Assembly (NCBI GenBank): GCA_002414665.1
Contig: DIAF01000003.1
Coordinates: 7,143 to 71,142 of the forward strand
Source of the DNA: Halieaceae bacterium UBA5085
Lineage (GTDB): Bacteria > Pseudomonadota > Gammaproteobacteria > Pseudomonadales > Halieaceae
DNA: 64,000 bases
Direction: 5' to 3'
Part shown: positions 9,173 through 17,296 of the stretch, one piece after another
Layout: each line of letters begins with the position of its first letter
How positions within the stretch are numbered: position 1 is the first letter of the stretch
Translations under genes and position numbers: made by a program
The notes under the pieces: generated by a model
What the model was told of the DNA's origin: nothing
Databases searched by the model: none
The model's input: the letters and a program-made list of their open reading frames with translations, nothing else

Positions 9173-9781
9173 ATGACAGATGACCGCAAGAACGAACGGC
9201 ACAAGAAGGCCATGCAGAAGCAGAAGGCGAATGTCGATGCCAGCATCAGTGCCGCCAGCACTGAACGCGGCGTAAGCATACTGCTCACCGGCAATGGCAA
9301 GGGCAAATCCAGTTCCGCTTTCGGCATGGTCATGCGCGCACTCGGCTACGGCTACAAGGTCGGTGTTGTGCAGTTCATCAAAGGCGAGCAGCTCTCGGGC
9401 GAGGAAATCTACCTGCGGGAGCACTGTCCGCAAGTGGACTTCTACCAGATGGGCACGGGGTTCACCTGGGACACCCAGGATCGCAGCGCAGATATCGCGG
9501 CCGCCCAGCGCACCTGGGAGCAGGCTGCGGCCATGCTGGCCAACCCGGCGTACCACCTTGTCGTACTCGACGAACTCACCTATATGCTGGCCTTTGACTA
9601 TCTGCCCGAAGAGACGGTGCTCGCGGCTCTTACCGGCAGACCGACCGAACAGAGCGTGGTGGTCACGGGCCGGGGCGGCGGCAAGGCGCTGCAGGACATC
9701 ATGGACACCGTATCCGAGGTCAAGGAAATCAAGCACGCTTACAACGCCGGCATCAAGGCCCGGCTCGGCGTTGATTACTAA
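9173..9781 (+). CDS. cobO: corrinoid adenosyltransferase (CobO/BtuR family)
   Basis: CobO/BtuR adds the 5'-deoxyadenosyl group of ATP to reduced corrinoids, making the coenzyme form. The protein has 202 residues. The P-loop GNGKGKSS is at residues 40-47, preceded by ILLT, and VLDELTYML lies at 131-139 as in the family. The ATG is preceded by AGGAG and sits ten bases after the btuB stop. Placement between receptor and transporter genes suggests that imported cobinamide or cobalamin is adenosylated at once. An N-terminal lysine-rich stretch (residues 5-20) is normal for this group. Confidence 0.94.
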   Translation: MTDDRKNERHKKAMQKQKANVDASISAASTERGVSILLTGNGKGKSSSAFGMVMRALGYGYKVGVVQFIKGEQLSGEEIYLREHCPQVDFYQMGTGFTWDTQDRSADIAAAQRTWEQAAAMLANPAYHLVVLDELTYMLAFDYLPEETVLAALTGRPTEQSVVVTGRGGGKALQDIMDTVSEVKEIKHAYNAGIKARLGVDY

Positions 9782-10808
9782 CGTCATTGATCGACGGCGT
9801 CGGGCGCAGCGTCTGCTGTTGCTCCTCGCTGTCACACTGCCTCTGGCCATGCTGCTGGCACTCGGCAGCGGAGCCGTGCGCATTGCGCCCGCCGATACGC
9901 TGGCTGTCCTGCTGGGAAGCGACCGCGGCCAGGCTACCCTGATAGTGCAGCAGATTCGCCTGCCCCGGGTCCTGCTGGCCGGCATTATCGGTGCCACCCT
10001 GGCCATGAGCGGCGCAGCCATGCAGGGGCTGTTTCGCAACCCACTCGCGGATCCCTCGCTGATTGGCGTCACCGCTGGCGCATCACTGGGTGCCTCTTTG
10101 CTGATTGTAGCGGGGGGCAGCAGCCTGCCCGGACTCGTCGGCTTGAGCCTGGTCTCTCTGGGCGCCTTTGCCGGTGGCGTATTGGCGGTATTGCTCGTCT
10201 ATCGGCTGGCCAGCTCGGAAAACGGCACTTCTGTGGCCACCATGTTGCTGGCGGGCATCGCCATTACCGCGCTGGCCGGCGCTGCCGGCAGCCTGCTGGA
10301 GTTTTTCACCGACAACGAGCGCCTGCGACAGATCAGCCTGTGGAAAATGGGCGGACTGGACGGTGCCAATCTGCCGCGCCTGTTGCTGGCCTCGGTAGTC
10401 GCCGGGGCCGTGCTGTTGGCGCTGCCGCACTACGCCCTGCCGCTCAACACCCTGTTGCTGGGTGAATCGGAAGCGCGCCATCTGGGTATACCGGTCAACC
10501 GCACCAAGCTGGCACTGATCGGCTGGGTGGCTGTAGGCGTGGGAACATCGGTCGCACTGGTGGGTACCATCGCGTTTGTCGGTCTGGTTGTGCCCCATAT
10601 CGTGCGTATGCTGATCGGGCCCGATCACCGCACCCTGCTTCCCGCCAGCGCGCTCGCCGGGGCCATCCTGCTGGTCTGCGCCGATGCGCTGTCACGTATC
10701 GTGCTGGCGCCGACCGAGCTGCCGGTGGGCATCATCACCGCCCTGATTGGCGTGCCGTTCTTCATCTCCCTGCTGCGTCAACGCCATCAGTACGGGATGC
10801 AGACATGA
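9771..10808 (+). CDS. btuC: cobalamin ABC transporter permease (FecCD family)
   Basis: This is the inner-membrane permease of the vitamin B12 importer. The sequence from LLLLLAVTLPLAML onward gives about nine or ten hydrophobic spans with FecCD landmarks: FRNPLADPSLIGVTAGASLG, and VPHIVRMLIGPDHRTLLP near the C-terminus. No ATG occurs near the expected start. I propose TTG 9771 (MITNVIDRRRRAQR), which overlaps the end of cobO by 11 bases and leaves a basic N-terminus before the first span; that start is uncertain. The length of 345 residues suits the family. The stop overlaps btuD by four bases. Confidence 0.88.
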   Translation: MITNVIDRRRRAQRLLLLLAVTLPLAMLLALGSGAVRIAPADTLAVLLGSDRGQATLIVQQIRLPRVLLAGIIGATLAMSGAAMQGLFRNPLADPSLIGVTAGASLGASLLIVAGGSSLPGLVGLSLVSLGAFAGGVLAVLLVYRLASSENGTSVATMLLAGIAITALAGAAGSLLEFFTDNERLRQISLWKMGGLDGANLPRLLLASVVAGAVLLALPHYALPLNTLLLGESEARHLGIPVNRTKLALIGWVAVGVGTSVALVGTIAFVGLVVPHIVRMLIGPDHRTLLPASALAGAILLVCADALSRIVLAPTELPVGIITALIGVPFFISLLRQRHQYGMQT

Positions 10809-11584
10809 CCCTGTTGCAGCTGCAGAGTGTGGACGCTGCGCCCTGGGGCGACCCCGTACTCACGGACATCAGCCTGGGTCTTGCGCCGGGAGAGGTGATG
10901 GGCCTGATCGGCACCAATGGCGCTGGCAAGTCCAGCCTGCTGCGTCTGCTTGCGGGGGACTTTGCCGCCACCAGCGGCAGCGTGTTGTTTGCCGGTCGTG
11001 CGCTGGAGAGCTGGCCGCGTCAGCAACTGGCTCAACAGCGCGCGTTTCTGCCCCAGCTCTCACTGCTGAATTTTCCCTACACTGTCGAAGAAGTGGTGCT
11101 GCTCGGGCGCACACCACACAGCACCGGGTTACGCGCCGACCAGGACATTGTGCGTCAGGTGCTGCGCGCGACAGATACACTCTCCCTGCGCAACCGGCTG
11201 TATACGCAGCTTTCCGGTGGCGAGCGGCAGCGCGTGCAACTGGCCCGGGTACTGGCGCAGCTGTGGCATCCCGACGACATGCGCGGCACTCTGCTATTGC
11301 TGGATGAGCCGACCGCGGCACTGGACCTGGCGCACCAACAGCAGCTCGCCGCGACCATCGCCGGTATCGCGGCGCGCGGCTGTGCGGTGATACTGGTGGT
11401 GCATGATGTCAACCTTGCTGCCAGCGTGAGCCATCGCCTGCTGGTGCTGGATCGCGGGCAGGCGGTGGCCAGCGGGAGCCCGGAAACAGTGCTTACCCCG
11501 GCCCTGTTTCGCGAGCTGTTTCATGCCGAAGTGCTCGTGCAGCCTCACCCTAATGGGCGCCAGCCCCTGGTCATCGGCCTGTGA
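10805..11584 (+). CDS. btuD: cobalamin ABC transporter ATP-binding protein
   Basis: This ATPase powers the BtuC permease. Within 259 residues it has Walker A GTNGAGKSS (36-44), the signature LSGGERQR (136-143), Walker B LLLLDEPT (163-170) and the switch histidine H200. By sequence alone it resembles HmuV/FecE-type subunits of haem or siderophore importers; the riboswitch and adjoining cobO support a corrinoid. The ATG overlaps the btuC stop in ATGA, and the stop overlaps the btuF GTG, so translation is tightly coupled. Confidence 0.91.
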   Translation: MTLLQLQSVDAAPWGDPVLTDISLGLAPGEVMGLIGTNGAGKSSLLRLLAGDFAATSGSVLFAGRALESWPRQQLAQQRAFLPQLSLLNFPYTVEEVVLLGRTPHSTGLRADQDIVRQVLRATDTLSLRNRLYTQLSGGERQRVQLARVLAQLWHPDDMRGTLLLLDEPTAALDLAHQQQLAATIAGIAARGCAVILVVHDVNLAASVSHRLLVLDRGQAVASGSPETVLTPALFRELFHAEVLVQPHPNGRQPLVIGL

Positions 11585-12459
11585 TACGCAGCATCACCCT
11601 GTGCTGGCTGCTCGGCCTGTGGGCCGCCGCGAGTGCGAGCCAGCCGGTGACGGTGGTCGATTTCGCCGGGCGTAGCGTGACCCTGCCGCAACCTGCGCAG
11701 CGCATCGTAGCCCTGGCGCCACACATTGTAGAAAATCTCTACAGCGCCGGTGCGGGCGACCGACTGGTCGGCATCGTCAGTCATAGCGATTTCCCTGAAG
11801 CGGCCCGTACACTGCCGGTGGTAGGCTCCTTTAACGCGTTCAGCCTGGAGCAGATTGTTGCCAGCCAGCCCGACCTGATCCTGATGTGGGGCTCGGGAAA
11901 CGGGGCCGGCGCACTGGAGAAGCTGGAGCGCCTGGGCGTTCCGGTATATGTCAGTGAATTGCGCTCTCTCGAGGATATCGCCGCCAGCATCCGCCGCCTG
12001 GGACAGCTGGCGGGCACTCAGGAGGTCAGTGAAGCCGAAGCGCAGCGCGTGGAAAGCGGATTCGCGAACCTCGCTGGCGCTTACACCTCAGCCCAACCGC
12101 TTTCCGTGTTTTACCAGATCTGGCACCGGCCTCTGCAGACCGTCAACGGAGACCACATGATAAGCCAGATCATTACGCTCTGCGGCGGCAGGAACATTTT
12201 CGCCGATGCCGCCACATTGGCACCGCGCGTCAACCTGGAATCGGTGCTTGCGCGCAACCCTCGCGTGATTGTCGCCGGCGGCATGGCCACTACGCACCCG
12301 GAGTGGCTGGAGCACTGGCAGGCGTACCCGGGTCTCAGGGCGCTCAAGGGCGGCCTGGTGTCGGTCAACCCGGACCTGATCCAACGCCCCACCGCACGTG
12401 CGCTGGACGGCGCACGGGAACTGTGCAGCAAACTGGCCTCAGTGCGAGCCCAGCGCTAG
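11581..12459 (+). CDS. btuF: periplasmic cobalamin-binding protein
   Basis: BtuF hands corrinoids from the periplasm to BtuCD. The 292-residue protein has a short signal peptide (IRSITLCWLLGLWAAASAS) and the class III binding-protein pattern: RIVALAPHIVENLYSAGAGD, then IVASQPDLILMW, with GGRNIFAD and NPRVIVAGG in the second lobe. The start is GTG, overlapping the btuD stop in GTGA; no ATG lies nearby. It ends the operon, and the next gene is convergent 15 bases away. Confidence 0.9.
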   Translation: MIRSITLCWLLGLWAAASASQPVTVVDFAGRSVTLPQPAQRIVALAPHIVENLYSAGAGDRLVGIVSHSDFPEAARTLPVVGSFNAFSLEQIVASQPDLILMWGSGNGAGALEKLERLGVPVYVSELRSLEDIAASIRRLGQLAGTQEVSEAEAQRVESGFANLAGAYTSAQPLSVFYQIWHRPLQTVNGDHMISQIITLCGGRNIFADAATLAPRVNLESVLARNPRVIVAGGMATTHPEWLEHWQAYPGLRALKGGLVSVNPDLIQRPTARALDGARELCSKLASVRAQR

Positions 12460-12474
12460 GCTGGCTGTCTCTGC

Positions 12475-13158
12475 TTACTCATCGCTATCCGACTGGGCGC
12501 CCTCTTCCAGGCCTTTGAGAAACTCACCCATTTTTCGGCCGGCCTCCTCGGGTGACAGGTCTTCCAGATCCTCGAACTGGCCGCCCATGGCTTCCATCCG
12601 CGCTTCCATCTCACGGGAGGCACGCTCACTGCCCAGGCTGGTGAAGATGAACAGCACGGCCAGCACACCAAAGACAATCTGTGCGGTTTTCCGCTGTCGC
12701 CCATGCACGGCGACGCTGGCCTCCACCAGCAACCAGGCCGCCCAGGCGATCGTCACGATACCGCCGATGTAGGGGATAATCCCCAGCAGGGCGCTGACGG
12801 GGTACAGTGCGGCAAGCGCAGCCTGGCAGCGAAATGCCGCTTCGTAATCTTCCGTGGACCCCATCAGCTTCCAAATGACGTACAGCACCGCTGCGCCAAT
12901 GAACGCCCCCAGCACAGCCATCAGCGGGCCAAAAATCAGGGCACCGAACACGCCCACCAGCAGGCCACCCGCGGAGCCGAACAGCGCAAACAGCGCGGCA
13001 ATGACCCCTGCAACGGCACCCATGACCGCGACAAACACCACGGGATCGCCAAACCCGCCTGCCTTGGGCATCGACTGAAAATAACTGACCGGCTGGGTGA
13101 TTATCGCCCGAACCTGCTCTATGATCTGTTGGATATCGAAACTGCTTTTCTCGTTCAT
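12475..13158 (-). CDS. Yip1-family membrane protein
   Basis: The protein has 227 residues with five likely membrane spans between about residues 40 and 180. The layout fits the YIP1/DUF1282 group: an N-terminal amphipathic part (IIEQVRAIITQPVSYFQSMP), then membrane segments with YPVSALLGIIPYIGGIV. The C-terminal tail (about 180-227) is hydrophilic and acidic, rich in E, D and M, and probably cytoplasmic. Function is unknown for bacterial members. The ATG is preceded by a GGGGG run. It is convergent with btuF and divergent from the secreted gluzincin gene. Confidence 0.75.
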   Translation of the reverse strand: MNEKSSFDIQQIIEQVRAIITQPVSYFQSMPKAGGFGDPVVFVAVMGAVAGVIAALFALFGSAGGLLVGVFGALIFGPLMAVLGAFIGAAVLYVIWKLMGSTEDYEAAFRCQAALAALYPVSALLGIIPYIGGIVTIAWAAWLLVEASVAVHGRQRKTAQIVFGVLAVLFIFTSLGSERASREMEARMEAMGGQFEDLEDLSPEEAGRKMGEFLKGLEEGAQSDSDE

Positions 13159-13298
13159 GGCGCCCCCTGTCGGTTATTGCCTTATTGTTGAGACCGCAGG
13201 GAAATAGTACGTCCGGCCTGGCACAATTGCCACCGGTATGGCATTTGCCCGTGCCACTGGTATCCTCTGCCCCTTCACCTCAGCGATGTCCGCTTGCC

Positions 13299-14537
13299 AT
13301 GTCTGCTTTGACGAAAACCCTCCTTACCGCCCTGCTCTGGCTGCCGCTCGTCGCCACTCATGTCTATGCGGCCGATTATGCCATTCTCTATCAGGCAAAA
13401 ATTTCTCCCGACAGCGACGTTGCGCGGGTGGAAATACGCCTGAGCGGCGAGCGGCTACCGAGCCGGCTGACCCTGACGCTGGACCCGGAGCGTCACCGCT
13501 CGCTGCGGGCGACAGAGGGCTTGACTGTAGAGGGCAACACGGCCGTGTGGAAACCGCGCGAGCCGGAAGACAGCCTGCACTACGAGTTCGTGATCGACGA
13601 GCAGAAGGCCAGTGGCAGCTATGATTCGCTGCTGACAGATGACTGGGCGATTCTGCGCAGCGACAAACTCGTGCCGCCCATCGCCGCACGCGCGCCCAGG
13701 GGACTGGAAGGCAAAGCCGAATTGCAGTTTCTGCTGCCAGAAGAATGGTCGGTTGCCGCCCCCTACCCGACGCGTGAAGGCAACCCCTCACGCTACCTGA
13801 TCACCGACCCCGGGCGGATATTTCCCCGCCCCAAGGGCTGGCTGATACTTGGAGACATCACCAGCCGGCAGGACATCATCGCCGGCACGGATGTGCGTGT
13901 CGCCGCTCCCGCTGGCCAGGGGGACCGACTGCAGGACACGCTCGCGTTTATTGCCTGGAACCTGCCCGAAGTCAAACGTGTACTGCCTGACTTTCCCGAA
14001 CACTTGCTGATCGTAACCGCCGGTAAACCGATGTGGCGCGGCGGACTGTCCGGCACGCGCTCCCTGTTTATGCACGCAGATCGCCCGATGATCAGCGGCA
14101 ACCGCACCAGTAGCCTGATTCATGAACTGATCCATGTCGGCACCGGCATCAACGGTGGCGACCGCGCAGACTGGATCGTTGAAGGTCTCTCGGAATACTA
14201 TGCCTCTGCCATCCTGTTTCGCACAGGCGGCATGAGTGACTGGCGCTACGCACAGGTCATCGAGTGGAAAACGGAGTGGGCGGCAGAGGCTGACACACTG
14301 TTCACTCGACGCTCTTCCGGACCGGTGACCGCACGTGCCGCCGTGTTCATGCACCGGCTCGACCAGGCCCTGGGCCAGGCGACCGATGGCGAGGCGGGCA
14401 TAGACGATGTCGCCCGTGCCCTGGCGCAGGACCGGGGCCGGGTTTCTCTGACACAGCTCAAGGACATTGTCGCCGAGCTGGCCGGGGAGGCAGTCGACGT
14501 CGACGCCCTGATCAAAGCCCTCGAAGGGGCCAACTGA
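13299..14537 (+). CDS. secreted gluzincin-type metallopeptidase, M61-like
   Basis: The 412-residue protein starts with a signal peptide (SALTKTLLTALLWLPLVATHVYA). HELIH is at residues 275-279, and E295 lies in WIVEGLSEYYA, the arrangement of the M61/M1 gluzincins where this glutamate is the third zinc ligand. The N-terminal half, with several beta-rich segments, would correspond to the beta domain of M61 enzymes. The C-terminal helical part (about 320-412) resembles the substrate-cleft domain of such peptidases. The substrate is unknown. The ATG has no clear Shine-Dalgarno, so a slightly different start is possible. About 120 bases downstream, on the same strand, follows a secreted lytic transglycosylase. 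Confidence 0.72.
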   Translation: MSALTKTLLTALLWLPLVATHVYAADYAILYQAKISPDSDVARVEIRLSGERLPSRLTLTLDPERHRSLRATEGLTVEGNTAVWKPREPEDSLHYEFVIDEQKASGSYDSLLTDDWAILRSDKLVPPIAARAPRGLEGKAELQFLLPEEWSVAAPYPTREGNPSRYLITDPGRIFPRPKGWLILGDITSRQDIIAGTDVRVAAPAGQGDRLQDTLAFIAWNLPEVKRVLPDFPEHLLIVTAGKPMWRGGLSGTRSLFMHADRPMISGNRTSSLIHELIHVGTGINGGDRADWIVEGLSEYYASAILFRTGGMSDWRYAQVIEWKTEWAAEADTLFTRRSSGPVTARAAVFMHRLDQALGQATDGEAGIDDVARALAQDRGRVSLTQLKDIVAELAGEAVDVDALIKALEGAN

Positions 14538-14654
14538 CACCGGCGCCGGGCGTGACTTTTTGCCGAAGATATTTTCAGCCCACCGTCTGTCGCGGGACAT
14601 CTGCTGTGCGTATCATCGGCGCTGGCTCACTTTGCATCCCGGTCGCTGCACCCC

Positions 14655-16502
14655 ATGCGTCAACACTCTGCTCTCCTCCTGCGCGGCGTACTCTGTAGCG
14701 CGCTGCTGCTTGCCTGCGCGCTGCCCACAGCGGCCGCCGACATAGAGCTGCCCCTTGAGCTGGATCTTGCCATCGTTGAAGACGCACTGGCCGCACAGTT
14801 GTTCAACAGTGCTGACCGCAAGGCTGAACTGTTCCACGACTCCAGGTCCTGCAATGCACTGACGCTTTCCGATCCCCGGGTGGAGGGCACGGAGCAGGGC
14901 CAGCTACGTCTGACCAGCCGCATTGATGCGCGGGTAGGACTGCTGCTGGGTGGTCGCTGCCGCCTGCCTGTCGCCTGGAGCGGGCTGATCGAAACCTTTG
15001 AGGACGTGCGCGTCACACCCGGCAGCGACCGGGTATCGTTTCGGGTCACGGATTCCAACATGCTCAGCAGCGAGGATGGCAGCCGGAAACTGCCCGGGAT
15101 GTTCTGGGACTGGATCAAGGACCAGGTGCATCCGCGGCTCGGCGCCATCACGCTGGACTTTGGCCCGGCCCTCACCGAACTGCGTTCACTGATTCACGAT
15201 GCCCTGCCGGCAGAGCTTGACGAGCGCAACGCGGTCGCCAACTCGCTGCAGCTGCGCGGAGCGGAAGCGCGGCCCGGCTCCCTGACCGTACTGATGTCGA
15301 TGCGCGCCCCGAGCGTAACCGTCACCGACGTGCCTGCGGGGGAAACAGCGCCCCTGACCGAGGCTGAGCTGGCCGCCTGGGACGCTGCCTGGCAGGCCTG
15401 GGATGCCTTCGCTACCTGGCTGATCAAGGACCTCGCGGCACCGGCCGACCCCGAACTGCGTGCCGAACTGCTGGCCTTGCTGATGGAGGCACGCCATGAA
15501 TTGCGCCATGCCCTGGCTACTGACCCCGCCGGGGGCGATCCAGTGCGTGGGCTTTTCCTCTCCACCTGGACACGCCTCGCGCCCCTGCTGCGAGAAAACG
15601 CCCTCGCCGTGCCGGGTGGCCGCAGCCTGGAGCTTGCCGCCTTTATCAGTGCTGGCAACGCGCTGCAGGCGCTGGATGACGTGGCGCCGCAACTCGGCTT
15701 TACCCTGGACAGCCAGACCCTGCGCCGCCTGGCCCGCCTGCTCGCCCCCAGCGTGAGCGATGATGAGTTGGCTTACAGCACTGCGGTTGATCCCGAACTG
15801 CGGGAGCTGCTGGGCCTGCCGCCTGAACTGGACATTGAAAGCCCGGAGGAGACCACCGCGTCCGGCCCTTTTGCCTGGTTGATACCGACGGTGCATGCCA
15901 GCACGGTGAGCAAGAGTCTGGTGCAACTACTAACCGGCTGGGTACCGGCAAGCACTGACCTCGACCGCTACCTGCTGGCCATGGAGCAACTGCTGGACGA
16001 AAGCGTTGCGGCCGAGCGTGCCCGCGGTACTGTGCCCGCCGAGTTTTTCCCCCTGTACCAGGATCTGGTGCGTGCGACTGCCTGGCAGGAATCCTGCTGG
16101 CGTCAGTTCGTTGCGGAAAACGGCACTGTGGTGCCTATTCGCTCCTCTGCTGGTTCGGTGGGGCTGATGCAAATCAACCAGCACGTGTGGCGCAATATCT
16201 ACGACCTTGAGGCGCTGCAGAGCAATGTCGGCTACAACGCCCGTGCGGGCAGTGAGATTCTCTCCCACTACCTGGTGGACTACGCGATCAAACGCGGGGA
16301 GCACACGGTAAATGGCAACGTGGACGACCTGGCGCGGGCCACCTACGGGGTTTATAACGGCGGACCACGCCACCTTACCCGCTACCGCCAGGGTACCTGG
16401 AGCGCCTACCTGCGCAGCGTGGACGCGGGCTTCTGGGAGAAGTACCAGGCGCTACGCACAACGGGGGCCAGTGCCGTCAAGCAGTGCTACGGTGCCGCCT
16501 GA
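14655..16502 (+). CDS. secreted lytic transglycosylase (SLT domain) with large N-terminal region
   Basis: This 615-residue exported protein has the Slt/goose-lysozyme-like domain at its C-terminus: ATAWQESCW with catalytic E479, SSAGSVGLMQINQHVW at 497-512 and ATYGVYNGGP near 570. It should cleave peptidoglycan glycan strands to 1,6-anhydro products. Residues 1-28 are a signal peptide; LLAC at 18-21 could act as a poor lipobox, while AAA before D29 suits ordinary cleavage. Residues 30-440 match no domain I recognise. The 3' end overlaps the convergent phzF-like gene by 16 bases. Confidence 0.84.
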   Translation: MRQHSALLLRGVLCSALLLACALPTAAADIELPLELDLAIVEDALAAQLFNSADRKAELFHDSRSCNALTLSDPRVEGTEQGQLRLTSRIDARVGLLLGGRCRLPVAWSGLIETFEDVRVTPGSDRVSFRVTDSNMLSSEDGSRKLPGMFWDWIKDQVHPRLGAITLDFGPALTELRSLIHDALPAELDERNAVANSLQLRGAEARPGSLTVLMSMRAPSVTVTDVPAGETAPLTEAELAAWDAAWQAWDAFATWLIKDLAAPADPELRAELLALLMEARHELRHALATDPAGGDPVRGLFLSTWTRLAPLLRENALAVPGGRSLELAAFISAGNALQALDDVAPQLGFTLDSQTLRRLARLLAPSVSDDELAYSTAVDPELRELLGLPPELDIESPEETTASGPFAWLIPTVHASTVSKSLVQLLTGWVPASTDLDRYLLAMEQLLDESVAAERARGTVPAEFFPLYQDLVRATAWQESCWRQFVAENGTVVPIRSSAGSVGLMQINQHVWRNIYDLEALQSNVGYNARAGSEILSHYLVDYAIKRGEHTVNGNVDDLARATYGVYNGGPRHLTRYRQGTWSAYLRSVDAGFWEKYQALRTTGASAVKQCYGAA

Positions 16503-17296
16503 AGCCCCAAACCATGCAGTTCACCCGCAAGAAACAGCACTGCGCCGCCGGTAAACTGCACGCGGGTTCCCCGCAACTCGATTCCCAGCTCACCCCCACG
16601 TGATGACACCTGACGGGCCGACATGCGGTTCTTCCCAAGACGTTCGGCCCAATAGGGTGCGAGCCGGCAATGAGCCGAACCGGTGACAGGATCCTCCGGC
16701 ACACCCAGGCTGGGCGCAAAGAAACGACTGACAAAGTCGTGCCGCTGACCGGGGGCGGTGGCGATGACACCCTTCGCATGCTGCTCACTGAGTAGCGCAA
16801 AGTTGGGTCGCAAGCCCCGTACGTCCTCCTCGCTGGCATATACCGCCAGCAGATAGCTGCCACCAAGGTGCACCTCTACCGGCGCGCTGCCAAGTGCCGC
16901 CGCCAAACCCGGGGGCATCGGACAGGAGACGACAGGCACTGCGGGCAGGTCCATCAGGTAACGCTCACCGGCGCGACGCACCTGCAATTCACCGCTGCGG
17001 GTGAAAAAGCGTGCGCAGTCCTGATCGTAGCCCAGCTGTGTGTAAAGTACGTGTGCGGCCGCGAGGGTGGCATGCCCGCACAGGTCAACTTCCGCAGCCG
17101 GTGTAAACCAGCGCAGCGCGTAACCCTCCCCGCTGGGAACAAAAAAGGCGGTCTCCGCAAGATTGTTCTCCTCGGCAATCGCCTGCAGCACACTGTCATC
17201 CAGCCACACCTGAAGCGGTACCACGGCGGCAGGATTGCCCTCGAATACCCGTTCGGCGAAGGCATCCACCTGATACTGTCGCAGCGTCATCGTCAT
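16487..17296 (-). CDS. PhzF/YddE family isomerase-like protein
   Basis: The 269-residue protein shows the PhzF fold pattern: YQVDAFAERVFEGNPAAV at the N-terminus, NNLAETAFF with likely catalytic E48, and DLCGHATLAAAH at 71-82. PhzF in phenazine synthesis is an isomerase; most relatives, like this one, lack phenazine genes nearby and have no assigned substrate. The ATG overlaps the sstT stop in ATGA, so it is translated from the sstT transcript. An alternative ATG lies two codons in. The 3' end overlaps the convergent transglycosylase by 16 bases. Confidence 0.88.
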   Translation of the reverse strand: MTMTLRQYQVDAFAERVFEGNPAAVVPLQVWLDDSVLQAIAEENNLAETAFFVPSGEGYALRWFTPAAEVDLCGHATLAAAHVLYTQLGYDQDCARFFTRSGELQVRRAGERYLMDLPAVPVVSCPMPPGLAAALGSAPVEVHLGGSYLLAVYASEEDVRGLRPNFALLSEQHAKGVIATAPGQRHDFVSRFFAPSLGVPEDPVTGSAHCRLAPYWAERLGKNRMSARQVSSRGGELGIELRGTRVQFTGGAVLFLAGELHGLGLQAAP

